A stretch of DNA of 64,000 nt from Typha latifolia (lineage: Eukaryota > Streptophyta > Magnoliopsida > Poales > Typhaceae): NCBI GenBank assembly GCA_019914945.1, contig CM034104.1, forward strand, positions 14,062,046 through 14,126,045, in the 5' to 3' direction. The notes under the pieces were generated by a model. The model had not been told where the DNA came from, did not search any database, and saw only the letters and a program-made list of their open reading frames with translations. The position numbers and the translations under genes are program-made. This document shows, piece by piece, positions 33,743-46,880 of the stretch (position 1 is the stretch's first letter; every line of letters starts with the position of its first letter).

Positions 33743-36700
33743 AAGTGAATTAAGAGGGGGGGCACCACAGCTAAGAATCTAAGTAGTATAGCTGGTGGTG
33801 TGGCCTCACGTTGGGTCACATGATGTCAATCATGGTCGTAATCTACGAAATCTAATTCGATCTCCAGGATAAAGTTAATAGACTGGAAGATGCTTAAGTA
33901 TGTGGTTTAGTCTAAATTATTGTCGACGAGGTAGAAGATCTTGCTCTCATGCCCACAGAGAATTTGTTGATCATGAGCACTAATTAATAAAAATCCAGCC
34001 CTTCGATACTATGGTCCACTGCACCAGTCGTAGTAGCAGAGACTAGAGAGTACCCTATGCAATGTAACCACGGATCCTCTGCAGGCCTGGATGCAGGATA
34101 TTTACTACACCCTCCATCACCATACTTTTTTTTTTTTTTTAATTCTGCACGTGCCTAATTATATGGTTTAATTTGAGCAATTATGCACCTACTGCTGAGG
34201 CATACTAATTTGGAGAAGCATTCTTTTAAGGATATATTCCATATTCCTATAATGTATTGATATTTGACATGACAGAAATAATAATATTAAAAATTATTTT
34301 AATTATTATCATCATTGTTATTTTTACCATCTCGGTGCGGCGGTTGTGAAATAAGAAATTTTATGGTCCATAAATTTGAAGATATAAATAATATTTAATA
34401 TAAGTATCATGTATTGATATCATTTTATTTCAGGCATGCATGTGACATTGATCTGCTGTACTTTTTTTTTCTTTAATTTATCTATCTTTTACTATTAATT
34501 TTGCAGATGCTTCAATCAATATCCTACTCTCCAATGGTTCGTAAGGACTTTCCTGAACTATCCCACTACAATATAAAGCTAAGTTGAAGAAGGATAAAGA
34601 AATGTGTGAGAGAGAGAGAGAGAGAGAGAGCAAATGGAGCTTGAAAACGAGGGTGGTTTAGGTACCTGCAAGAAATAATATTTACACAGTCAACCTCAAT
34701 AGCCAGTATGTGAGATTTATCATGGAAGTCTTAATCAATTGACAAAAGGATTAGTTTTATACTTACCATCATGATCAGCAACAACAACATTCATATTACA
34801 AGCTGAGTCTTACGTTAAGAGCCAGCACTAATTTCCTATGTTTCTATTTCAATTCAAATCCTTCTTCTCCAACCTTTCCAAGTTCTTATGCTACATGCAA
34901 TGCATCTTGGACTATATTATATGCCTTCCCTTATTAATACTCCATATCTTCTAGGTCCAATTAGTGACCAAGTATGAAGAATGGCGTAGGATATCGAATG
35001 ACCATAATATTCATTATCATCTGTACAGCTACTGAATTGGATGGTAAACACAATTTAATAAATTTATCATGCAAAGGAGTTGATAATTTTGAACAATTTT
35101 CTTTGTAGTAGACAGAATAATGATGCTAGGAATTGCGAACACTGCAATGATGCGTGCTAGATATGTAGCCACTATAGTAATTTTAGTTAGACAATAATTA
35201 GAAGAAGATTACATCATATAAAATATGATGTCATGATTAATGGTGATAGGAGAAGGTGGACAATTTAAGAGCTAGCCTTACCTAGTTTGGAGTTTTGGAG
35301 ATCTTAATGCAAATGGATACTATAGGAAGAAGACAGATGTGTGCAATAATACTAGATTTTACAATAACAATGGAGAATTGAAGCTATACTGCAACATACC
35401 TTACTAACAAATCCAGGCTTATCTGAAAAGACAAGACTGGAATAAACTATAGAAGGAGATAAGTCTATCAGAAAAGGAGAGAATGGAATTAACAAACATG
35501 GGTGGAAGAAGAACAGATTAATGTGTTCTTTGATGTCATTGATATTTTTAGTGGTGGAATCTTGGCATATTTGAGTTGATTGGGAAAGACGAGCTGTTGT
35601 TTATTTGCACGAGATTTTGGTTTTGTTTGCATCATCACCCACTAATCAGCCATATGAGAACATTCTTATCGTCGATTAGGTCAGGCCAAAGGCACTCCCA
35701 ATCCCGCATGCACTTCATAAAGTTCGAACACTTGGGATGAGATATGTCAGCTAAGAAAGAAAATAACCAAATACTTTTTAATTTGTCAGTTATTATTGGA
35801 AATAATGAAGCAGTCAATAATCCTGTCCAAACCTCAACTTTTGGTGTCATTCATGTGATTCAAGTTGGATGAGATCAAGCTAAATTAGTGGCATATTGTA
35901 CTTAATGTTCTTCTCTTTAATTCTTAGCATCACACTGTTTAAACTGGAAGGGCACTAAACTGCAACATCTGTAGTTCGATGTCTAGATTCATAATGCTAT
36001 AGATGTGAAGGCCTGTTTGGTCCCAAAATGAAAATTGCTATAGATGTGAAGAATAACTAGGATGTCTACACCAACAACACTAATGGTCTGGCCTTGATCT
36101 TGAAAATGGATAAGAAGTGAAAATTCCAGTCATCTAGCAAAAGAGGCCAACAACTAAATGGAGCTTGCAGCTTATTTGAGAAACTTTATCTGTGAAAACA
36201 CTCAGCACCGCAGATTAAGCATTCAAGTCGATGGAATAAATCTCTAATCCAGTCAACAGTCAACAAGGGATCTTCAGGAAAATCTCACCACTTTTGAGTC
36301 AAAAAGATCAAAGTAGAGGAAAGAGTAGCCTATACCATTATTATGAGTTGTTACTACTGATTGCCAAATTCCCTCTCTCCTGCCCAAAAGCTAAAGTAAC
36401 ATAAGTATATGGCTTGGCACCTGTCCTTGCTATAAACTTTGCTCTTTCCCTTTCACCCAAAGATATTGATGGCATATATCTCAGATCATCTCTCCCAATC
36501 CTCGTAATCAATTCCTTTACTGCAATCAGTAGGCAGTAGCAAGGCCAGTGAAGAATCAAGATGGAGCAGTAACTGGTGTACAGTTTGATAAAATAATGCT
36601 TGGCATTTGGCCATTGTTCATTGAACTGGACTTAAAGTTAGTTGGTCCACTGAATACACAACTAGTGATGAGCCCTGGTGACTAAAAGGTGTGTCATGAT

Positions 36701-37698
36701 GTAACTAATTCATCATCTAAGGTTCTTATCGCCATGCGTGTGTGCTTATGGCGCCTCGTGCTTCACATTACTTGCTCCTCTCCTTCTCATGGAGCCTGTA
36801 GAGGAGAAAAGAAGTCCATGTGGGCCTCCTCCCTCCTGTGGGGTGAGCTTTTGTTGTCTAGCAATGAACATGATAGCCCACTGTCATCAGAAAAGACGAC
36901 TGCTTAGTGGCTACCTTAAGGTAGAAGAAAAGGTAGTGTGAAGCTCATGTGGTTTTGGAGACAATTTGTCTATAAATGAAACTATAGATCCACCCATCAT
37001 TGAATCCTTCATTATTGAGTGGGGATATGTGAGGTCTAGTTCAATTAACATCGAACGGAAAGTAAAACTTCAGATAGTTGTATATAAATGTCTGGATTCA
37101 AGGGTGAAGCCACTTATAGAGATTGTGACTCTTAATTCAGATGTGATTTAGCCTAATTTCTGGTGACAGAGTCCTGCCACTCACAACTATACAAATATAT
37201 CTCTTCCTAATTTTACCACCATCAAAAGAACTTTAAGGATTGATAAAATAGTTAAAATTTACACATGATCAAACAACAATCCACAAAGGCTGAAAACTGT
37301 TAATACTATATAGATCATCCCTGAGTGTCTATTCCTCTTGTATGGCCTTCAAAATGAATTATTACTTTATTAGCTTGAGGGCCTCACAGCCCAGGCCCAA
37401 CCATGCCATCATAGATGATAGAAGGGTGTGCTTATAGCAGTATATGCGTTTTTGCAAGCCACCTAGGTGTAGGACAGAGAAAAGAGAGGCTCTAAACATT
37501 TGAATTGCAGATACATAAGCATAGCAAGAACTCCAAAAGTTTCCATGTTATGCATTAACAAGAACAATAAAAAGAGAAGAAAAAAAAAATTGTGGCAGAC
37601 CAACTTCACAAATTATGTCAGAAAACAAATTTACCTTGGACTGCTATCGTTGCCTTCCAATGAATTGCTCCGACCTCATCTGGTAAAATCAGTGTCAG

Positions 37699-37971
37699 TA
37701 GGGGTGGCAAAATTTGACCCGACCCGATAACCCGACACGATAACCCGGCATTTAATCGGGTTTGGGTTTGGTATAATTGGGTTCGGGTCATAAACGGGTC
37801 AACCCGCCTAACCCGTTTAATAAACGGGTCGTGTTCGGGTTTATACAACTGACCCGTTTTGACCCGTTTGACCCGTTTAATTATACGGGTCGGGTCTAAT
37901 TGGGACGGGTTAACCCGCCAACCCGTTTATATATATATATATATATAACCTAACCCTCTCTCTCAAATATA

Positions 37972-38005
<34 letters not shown>

Positions 38006-39120
38006 CCTAACCGGCTAACCCTCCCCACTCTCCACTCCAGCCGCCTCTGCCTTTCCAAATTTTTGCCCACATCTCTAATCTCTCTCTCCAGCGGCGATCG
38101 TCTGCCACCGCGTCTCCGCCTGCCGCCTCCCGCATCTCCGCCTGCCTCCTGCCGTCTCCACTCCGCGTCTCTCGTATCTCCCGCGTCTCCGCCTGCCATC
38201 TGCACTCCCCATCTCCTGCATCTCCGCCTGCCGTCTCCTCTCTCTGTCTCCGCCTACCGCCCACCACCGAGTCTCTCCCTGTCTTCGCTTTTCACGGTGC
38301 TGCAGTCTCCGCCTGCCACCCCCGCTCTCTTTCTCCGCTTGCCGCGTCTCCTCTCCTCCTCTCCCTGTCTTCGCTTTTTGCGGTGCTGCAGTCTCCGCCT
38401 GCCGCCGTGCTGCAATCTCCGCCTGCCGCCCCCGCTCTTTCTTCGCTTGCCGCAACCGTCTGCCGCGGTGCCTCCGTCCTTGTATTTGCTTGCCACGGTG
38501 CCTCCATCCCCTTCCCCGTCTCCGCCTGCCCTCCTCTCCTCTCTTTGCTGTGTTCACTCTCCTCCAACCGCCTCTCCGTCCCTAGCCGCACCGACCACCT
38601 CGTCTTCCTTGGCAGATCCGGAGCTCGCGCCATGGGAGCCAGCTCCTAGAGCCTTGCCTCCACCGCTGCTGCTTTGTCAACACCAACGTTGAAGCTTGAG
38701 ACAATTTGAATTTATTTTTACTAAATTTTCCTACAATATTGTAAATTATGCTGGATTTGTGTAAATTTGTGATAGTTTATCTCTGCGGGTGATGTATTAT
38801 GCCGATTAACTCTAAACGGGTTAAATGGATGTAAATTTAAATGGGTTGTATTTACGGGTTAAACGGATGGTTAAATGAGTTGAATAAAAAATATAATATA
38901 TTATTAAACGGGTTAAACGGGTTATATAAAAATATAATTTATTTATTAAATGGGTTATACGGGTCGTGTCGTGTTACCCGTTTAATAAACGGGTCGTGTT
39001 CGTGTTTAGAAAAATTGACCCGTTTATTAAACGGGTCGTGTTCGTGTTAGTACTATCTTAACCCGACCCGAATCTGACTCGACCCGAACCCGGCTAACCC
39101 GACCCGATTGCCACCCCCTA
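37699..39120. mobile_element. Non-autonomous hAT element, 1422 bp, with perfect 8-bp target duplication
   Basis: The left end is TAGGGGTGGCAA and the right end reversed is TAGGGGGTGGCAA, a typical hAT inverted terminal repeat. The flanking AGTGTCAG at 37691-37698 and 39121-39128 is an exact 8-bp target duplication, so the insertion is fairly recent. Both flanks of the element carry dense GACCCG/CGGGTC subterminal motifs. Inside are two (TA)n tracts (about 37928-37950 and 37966-38003) and a GC-rich block (about 38040-38690) made largely of repeated TCTCCGCCTGCCGCC-like units. The latter reads open in several frames on both strands with low-complexity Pro/Ser or Arg/Gly translations, so those are not genes. 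No transposase is present, so mobility would need an enzyme from elsewhere. Confidence 0.88.
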
Positions 39121-39128
39121 AGTGTCAG

Positions 39129-39974
39129 TTTGGCCTGAGGAGTTTGGGTCATCTACACACACTTCAAATCACACCATTAATCAGGGGAAGTAGACGGTTT
39201 GCAGAATTGCAGCCGGGTCTGCAGGATATTCCTACAGTCAGGATACTTGGCAGTGTGGCCAAATTCATGTGCAGCAAACATATTAGAGAGCCTGTTATAG
39301 ACTGTCGAGGGAAATTTCTGCAGTTGGGACTGCAGAGAATTTGCTCAAGTAATAAGGCCTACTCCAAGGCTTCTTTACGCATCCTATAAACAAGGATCAG
39401 TATTGGCCAATCTCACCTGATAAATATCGTAGAGCTGCTTTCCCATCATAATCAATATAAGAATTTCAACTTCAAAGAGAATACGGATGTCTCTTGCAGC
39501 TTGTTGGCACTGCTAGATTGACTAGCTTATGAATCACATCCAGGGTTTCATAAAATAGATATAAAAGATGTACAACCAGATACAGGAAATGTTACTGAAT
39601 AAATAACCAAATTAACTATTCTGTTGCCGTTTTTCCATGAGGATACATATAATGTCACAAGAATACAAATCCTTCTGTAAAAATTGAGGATGATACCTTG
39701 AATCGTGGTAATTGTACAACACTACATGCAAGTCAACTGTTCGAGACTTCTCCCGCACTTCCTAACTCATGGCAATGTCGAATTAAAAACAATCCAATGA
39801 AAGTCCCACATGCAAACCTCACAACAAACACCGGACTTACAAACTAGCATTGCTGGTGATCTTCCACCTGCAAGCTTTATAGTTAAACCATCATTCCCTT
39901 GAATCCCCTTTACCTCAAACAAGCCAACAATCAAAAACCTCATCAGTCAAGAAAAGCTTCCAAAAGTGAAAGCC
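39129..39974. other. 3' flank of the PUB gene
   Basis: About 850 bp after the PUB stop codon. The part near 39975 is its probable 3' untranslated region. The plus-strand frame at 39108-39389 starts inside the hAT end and has no recognised domain. Confidence 0.5.
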
Positions 39975-42900
39975 TTACTGCTCAATATTTGCTTGTGACT
40001 GAGCCTGAGCCTGAGCTTGACCCTGAACATGACCGTGAGCATGAGCATCAGCTTGAGCTTGTTTCTGTTGTTCGAGGAATCTATTCATGCGCTCAAGCAG
40101 TTGTATTGCCTTTCTTTTTCCCCGATCTGTGCCACTTTGAGCAAGCTCCTGCAATAAGGATATCACGCCTTGCTCCTGTGCTTCAGCAAGGTGCTGATGC
40201 TGATGCTCCCCATTGCAAAGATGCACCAGAACAGCTGCTGCATTCTCCTTGTTTCTTGGAGAGCCACTTCTGATCACCTCAACTAGAACAGGTATTGCTG
40301 TTGCTGCACCAATGGCTGCCTTTCCCTCAGGGTGACTTGAGAGTATTGCCAATATAGCAAGGGCCTCATCTACCATCCCTTCTTCTGGTTGTGACAGAAG
40401 TTCCATTAGTATTGGGATCGCCCCTGCTCTCACAGCTTTTCCCTTGTTACCCTGAAATATACACAGGTTGAAAAGTGCTGTAGCAGCATCCTTTTTGCCT
40501 CGTTGACTGCCATTATGCAGTAATGAGACAAGAGGAGGTATTGCCCCAGAACCCCCAATTGTTACCTTGTTCGCATCAACCACCGAGAGGCTGAAGAGTG
40601 TGGCTGCAGCATTCTCCCGGGCTTCCATGCTGCCCCTCTTTAACACCTGGACTATTCCAGGAACAGCTCCCGATATAATTATTCTACCCTTGTTCTCCTC
40701 ATAGATGGAGAGGTTCAGGAGAGCAGTGACTGCATGCTCCTGGGTGCGTACATCGAGCGTTGATAGAAGACTCACAAGAAGAGGAATAGCACCAGCCTCA
40801 GCAATGCAAGCACGATTTTCAGCATTCCTTTTGGCAAGGAGACGGAGCTCTCCTGCAGCTGATCTTTGGTCTTCAAGGTTTTGGGATAACAATTTTTGCA
40901 GAAGCTCAATAATTTTAGCATGCTCACTTGCAGAGCAGGGTGAGGGTGTCTTGTTAGGATTAACAGGGCGTTTTGGTGGCTCCACACCATTTTCCTCACA
41001 CCACTGAGCTATGAGGCTGCGGAGGACAAAATTTGGGGTTAGAGATGTACTAGAAAGCCTTTGTTGCGTCTTTGGGCATGTATCATGTCCAGCCTCCAGC
41101 CATTTCTCTATACAAACTCGCTCATAAGTCTGCAAAAGTAGACTAAATGATTATTGGAACCTTGAAGGACCAAGAGAACAATAGACTACAAAAGCAAAAG
41201 TTATACCTGTCCGGTGGCCACAATAACAGGATCCTTCATCAACTCCAAGGATATTGGGCAACGAAAATCATCCGGTATTACAGGAGATCTGGACTTCCCA
41301 ATGGGAGGAGGAGCCTTTGGATTTGTTGGTGAGCCCATTTCAAGGTCTTGAGTCTGCATGAAATCCTTGATCTTCTTCAACAACATTGACATCCTTTCAA
41401 TGATTTTGCCAGGATCTCCACCACTGTTTACAGCCATCTCATGCAAAGATAGTGATTCTTGTTTGAGGTCAGAAATGGTAATTAACTGTAACTTCTCTGC
41501 CAATCTACGAAGAAGGGCTGGATCAAGATTGGCATCGTTATTACTACTGTAGACAGTTAAAAGATCATCAAAGAGCTCAGTGTCAGATGTATCCACACGT
41601 TCTTTTGCCCTTTTAAACTGAGAATGCACAAGCTCAACCTGTACAAAGTTATAGGTTTTATAATTTCTGTACTAAGAAAATGAAGGAGGAACTTCCACAA
41701 CATTGAACAACTTAAGAAAAAAGATGGTACTTTTCAGAGGAACACCTAAAACATGTTGTCCTACCTGTTCTCTAACTTCATCCGATATGTCAAGATCCTC
41801 CAAAGAAATTCCAGCCAAAGCTTGTTCAAGTTGAGAAGTGACTTGCTGAAATCTCTTCATTATACTATCCCTCTCCAGAACCTGAAGAAAAAGAAAAGGC
41901 AGGAATCAGTGAAATGACATAGCAAGAATTCAATACATACTTGATCACTAGTATACATGAAACAGCCAAAGAAAACAAACAAGAATCAACAGGATGAATT
42001 TTTTGCAAACTTCCAAAAAACATAAAATCGGCTCACCAGACAGTTTTAAGATTAGATAGCACAAATTAGAAATACCATAAGACAGTGTGATAACTTCTTT
42101 TCCTTCCTGATAGAAACTGTCTAGCAAGTCTCTAGAACACTTCAGAAAGCAGCTACTTGCACCCAACAAAAAAAGAAGAAAAAAAGAAAGAAAAAAGAAA
42201 AGAAGATTTGCAAATCAAAATCCAAAAGTGAGTGTTTCTGATGGAAGTGGAGAAGTCTGACCTTCATACATAAAGTACATGGGAAATAGGCCCTTATAAC
42301 ATTTTAATTCTTCAAGTTAAAAGATAAACATATCTTACACAGTTACACCCTCTTAGAAATGTGGTAAAATACAAGTGAGAAATGCTTTTCTGCAGTATCC
42401 TACAAAATGAATCTATGAGATTTGCACATTAACAATGACGTCACTCTGAAATCCTTTTGTTCTCTAAGTATGACAAGATAGTTCAGAATGGCCAGAATGA
42501 TTACTATCAGTGGCAGAGCCAGGATTTTTCAATTGGGGGGAACATGCACACTCTAGGGGGAAAAATCATAGAAAGAAGATGCAAGCTTTAAAAAATTAAT
42601 TAGTAATAACTGATTCAGGCTTCATATTTTGAAAGCATTGGATGAAATTTTATCATTTTAAGTTATATCAAAAGTTTAAATTCAAATCGCTACATCTTTT
42701 GGAGTTATATCGAAATACACACCTCAATGGAAGTAATAATTTTTATAAACAATTAACAAAAATCAAGAAAACAAAAGGTAATTATATGTATTATTGCGAT
42801 CACATGAGATGCTCAAACATTAGATAATAAAAAGGACGATAAATTAATATGAGAGAGAGAACACTTAAACATGAAAGAAATGAGATTAATCAATTTGCTT

Positions 42901-44818
42901 GTCATTTTCTTCTTAATTGAAAAGTAGCAAAGTCTATGGGACAAAATATTGAATGTGAGAGGAGGGGATTAGATTAGATTATATCCTATCATTATGCTTC
43001 TTGTCCACGTTTTCTGTTTTTTTTTAGAAAACCAATCACAAAGACTTAGGAAGTTCTTATAGTTTTTAATTAATAGGAAACCTATTCGAAATATTCCATA
43101 ATCCACATATGCTACCATTCTGTAAAGTTGCCACTTTCTTTCTAAACTCTTAATGTTTTGCAATCTTAACCATATATGGGTTAGGTGGGGCCACATGGAG
43201 TTAATGAGAGATTAAGAGGGGGCAAAATAGCAAAATTACATAAATTAAAGAGGCCAAATTATAAATTACACAAATTTCCTACTTTAATGCCAGTAATTTT
43301 GGAACTTTAGGAGGAGCCATGGCCCCCTTACCATGAACGTGGCTCTGCCTTTGATTACGATACTGACTAATTATCTGAAGAAAACTGCTTTATAGTCCAA
43401 AAAGCATGTGTGCCCCAATAAATAGCACACAGATGATTTCTTCCAGAAGAAGAAAAAAAGGTCCTTGAGTAGACATATTCAATATACAGCTGCCTCAACT
43501 GCCAAATATATAGCGGCTTCCTATTAATCAACTCTAGAAATTTTCTTTTATCAACAAGATTTTTAACTCATGAGGGTGGTGGAATAGTCAGATACAAGAA
43601 GAGAGTCAATTAGCCAAGAAAAATGAACACTAGTTTTCAAAAATTAAATTAAAAAGTATCCAATTGCACAGAAGACAAACATCTAGGAATTAAACTTCAA
43701 AGTTCTACAGAGCTTTTTGCCATCTTATTCCAGCAAGTCAATAACATACACCAGCTGATCAGCAATATCTGAGACTGAAGGCAGGTTGAGATTCAAAAGC
43801 TTAATTGTTAACAGGTAATTACTCCGACAAGTGCAGTCCTTATTGAGTGAGCTGTGAACTATTGAACAAGAAAAGATTAGATACTTAATATGAATCTATC
43901 TATGAAATCTAACTAAGCTTGCAAGGAAGAAGCTTAGAAGGAAAAAATAATCTTATTTAATGGGCAACGTAAAATTTCTTCAAAAAGTTGGACAATTTAG
44001 GACAGAAAATCCAAAACCACTTTAGGTAGATATAGAAAGAATCAGCTTTTATATTTTGCCTATAAAGTCCCTGTATTTTCATTTTTCAGTTATGAGAGCT
44101 CGTGCTTTTTTTACTTACTATCACAGCTTCATTCAACAATTTTTATAACTAATGAAATGAAAAATATATATCATAACGTTGTTGCTTCGAACATCATGGA
44201 AGAACACCAAAAAGCTGAATCAAGGTACAAGCTTTCACCTATCTACCTAGGAACTGAAATAAAATAACTTCACGTACAAATCCAAAAACATTGAGCACCA
44301 GATTGAAAACCCTATGAAGCACATACCCATAAAAATTACAAGAACTCTAACACCCCTTTGCACTTGATTGGGATTAGAATAGAGAGAAGCATTAGCATCA
44401 ACAATCATCACTAATTTTATCTCAATCAACATTTAATAGTATAATTATATGAAAAATAAGAGGAACAAAAGAAAGCAATCCGAGAAGATCATACCAGGAA
44501 GAATTTGCTCCCCTCGCTTCCCAGTCGAAGCAGCTCCTTGGCGGAATCTAGCGCCTCCTTCAGCGGAGCTAGGGTCTCCACCGCTTTCTCGGGGATCGGG
44601 ACCTTGCTCTCCTTCAGATCCTCGAGCATCGGAGCCAGTAATTTGATCCGCCGCGATAGGTTACAGAACTGCTTCTTGTAAGCATTCCTAAACTCCGATA
44701 TGGCCGCGATCTCCTCCACCGCCACGGTCAACCCTTGTACAACCACCTTCACCCCATCTTCCGCCGCCGGAACCGGCGCCGCCGCCTCCGGTTCCGCTCC
44801 CTTCGCCTCCTCCTCCAT
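39975..44818 (-). CDS. U-box/ARM-repeat E3 ubiquitin ligase (SPL11/PUB13/PUB14 type)
   Basis: Four exons: 44818-44495, 41881-41765, 41638-41207 and 41129-39975, joining in frame to 675 residues. The order is a U-box N-terminal domain (about 1-240), the U-box from about residue 268 ([20 protein letters not shown] through [20 protein letters not shown]), then ARM repeats from about 375 to 650, and a Gln/Ala/His low-complexity tail. The U-box recruits the ubiquitin-loaded E2 and ARM repeats bind substrate. Sequence and layout match rice SPL11 and Arabidopsis PUB13/PUB14; SPL11 and PUB13 restrain cell death and immune signalling, and the same role here is inferred. Every intron falls between codons. 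The first intron (2613 bp) contains a hAT-like element. The ATG at 44818 (MEEEAKG) is the first in the frame; only non-ATG codons precede it. Confidence 0.95.
42508..43353. mobile_element. Non-autonomous hAT-like element, 846 bp, in PUB intron 1
   Basis: The left end reads CAGTGGCAGAGCCAGG and the right end reversed reads CAAAGGCAGAGCCACG, matching at 12 of the first 14 positions. Flanks are 8-bp direct repeats with one mismatch: ATTACTAT (42500-42507) and ATTACGAT (43354-43361). Size of duplication and terminal repeat fit a hAT element. The interior is AT-rich with no transposase; the open frame at 42642-42827 has no recognisable domain. Confidence 0.78.
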
Positions 44819-46529
44819 CCTAATCCTCGGAGAACCAATCAAGGCCGGTATCGATGAGAAAAGAAGAGAGATCTAGGTTTCGGACGAGGCTCTATTTCAA
44901 AATTGGGAACTCCCTCAAGAAATCGTCGCCAGAAAATCGCGAGCGTTTACGTTTAAGAGAGACGAAGAGGAAGAGGAAGAGGAAGAGGAAGAAAGGGGCA
45001 GGGGTGAGGTAGAAGCTATAGTTGCGGACTTCTCTATTTTATTTTTTTATTTTTTATCTTTCCAAAATACTAATTTTAAGAATATTTTCTTCTCCGCAGC
45101 TTGAGCTGTGGCTTAGCTCGGATAGATAAATATTTATTCGCGCGAATAAGAGAGATACCTTATTCCCGCGTCTAGCCGAGCTGGAGCGTGACTGGATTTT
45201 GCTTTATGACTTCCTTTTACATTTCAAACCCCTTCTTCTTTTTCTTATTTCTATTTTATTATCTACAACACCCTTCAATACTCAATAGGGGTCAAATTAG
45301 ACGGGCTAAAAAACTAAAAGGTCTATTAGAAATAACATAAAATGGAAGGGGTAAAATAAAATTTTCTCTATTATATATATAGGATACCAAAAGGGATGCG
45401 TTCCTAACTTTGGGAATAGCGGGTCATGATAAGGTAGCGGAGGACAAGAAGAGTAATGGTTGGTTTGGACTTTTATTTGTCATCATAATAATAATAATTA
45501 AATCAAAAGAACTTCTACTTCTAAGTATTAGTTTGATGATTTTAATAGGGTATAAGATATATCTCGGTTGGTAATGGATTAATAATTTTATAATACCAAA
45601 AGATATTCTAAAAAGGACGAATTCCTAACCAATGTGATTGGTCTATAGACTTGGTACCATAAATTAGTAAAAAGGGGCCTTTCAACCATTTAATTAGGTC
45701 ACTAATTTTCACAATTAAAAGTCAATTCCTTTTGGATTCTACTGTTCACGGATTCAGTTGTGGCGGGTGAGAAAGTAGTGCATGTAATAGAAGCACAATA
45801 ATCTATTATAATCTATTATAAATTCAGACCACGGTAGATCTAACAATGACACTAAATGCTTAGTAGAAGTAGAAGTGAAGAGCTTGGTAGTGGCATAAGG
45901 GGAGGAAATGGTACAATAACAACAGAGGTGGGGTGAAAAGACCTTCCACCCCTTCACTCTTCTCTTCATCGACAAACCCAGTTACACTTTACCTATCGAT
46001 AATCTTAGAAAATGAGCAGTGACATGAGAGTGAGAGAGCAACACATAAAAATGTAGCTTAGAGAGATTGAAGGCTATGCCATCTTTTCTCCCCTCAAGTT
46101 GAGGTCTATTTTTTTCATTGATGGTGGCTTTCTCTCTCCTTGCGTAGCGGTGAAATTCTTTCTTCCCTAATTTTCTCTCTTTTTCTTTCATATTCCTCTC
46201 ATTATCTCTCTTTTCTTCTTTCATCATATTGTCGTCGCCATCTTCTAGCTCTGATTGACTTTATCCTCTTCAAATAACATGTTACTAACTTGCAGCAGTT
46301 AAGTCATAAGATTAAGGTAAGTGCAATAAAAAAAGCAGTTCAAATGCACACGATCGATATATTAATGTGTGTTCAAGAGCGTGCTCAAATAGATTTAAAG
46401 GAAAATTGGCCACACTCAATCCCATTTCCGAAGTACAAGGGTCTTATAAAGTTAATATAATTTACTCGCTTATTAGTTCTAAAACATTTTTTGGAGAAAT
46501 AATTGAAACAATTATGATAGCATACAATG

Positions 46530-46612
46530 ATAGCCAACCGGACGGCATTCAAATTGTTAAAAATGTCTCGCATTGGACGAGAGATCTTAAGTTTGAATAC
46601 TAACGATAATAC
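46530..46612 (+). repeat. Possible tRNA-related SINE fragment
   Basis: TAGCCAACCGG (A-box-like, about 46532) and AGTTTGAATAC (B-box-like, about 46591-46601) occur in pol III promoter order and at plausible spacing. The rest does not fold into an obvious tRNA cloverleaf, so a decayed SINE is more likely than a tRNA gene. Evidence is weak. Confidence 0.3.
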
Positions 46613-46818
46613 TATTGAGTTCTTACTTCTATGAAAAAAAATATATATATAACACATAATAATACAAGTATAAAAACAAGAAAACTAGAAAGAATAGACT
46701 CCTATATAAAAATTGCAAAACAATCTAGCGAAACAAAGAAAAGGAAAATAAATGATTTCATAGGCTTTCAAGAATAATAAATCATAAATAAAAATAATAA
46801 GCTTAATTAATAAAATAG

Positions 46819-46880
46819 TAGCTCAGTTGGATCAAAGGTCAAAGACTCGTGAAGAGAAATAATTTTGAATATACGAAGAA
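46819..46880 (+). repeat. Possible tRNA-related fragment (A-box only)
   Basis: TAGCTCAGTTGG matches the tRNA A-box consensus exactly, but the B-box expected about 40 bases downstream is degenerate (TTTTGAATA). It may be a truncated SINE or chance. Confidence 0.25.

Noticed and set aside
38063..38692. 209-codon open frame and several overlapping frames on both strands
   Set aside because: They lie in a repetitive GC-rich block inside a hAT element and translate to low-complexity Pro/Ser or Arg/Gly sequence.
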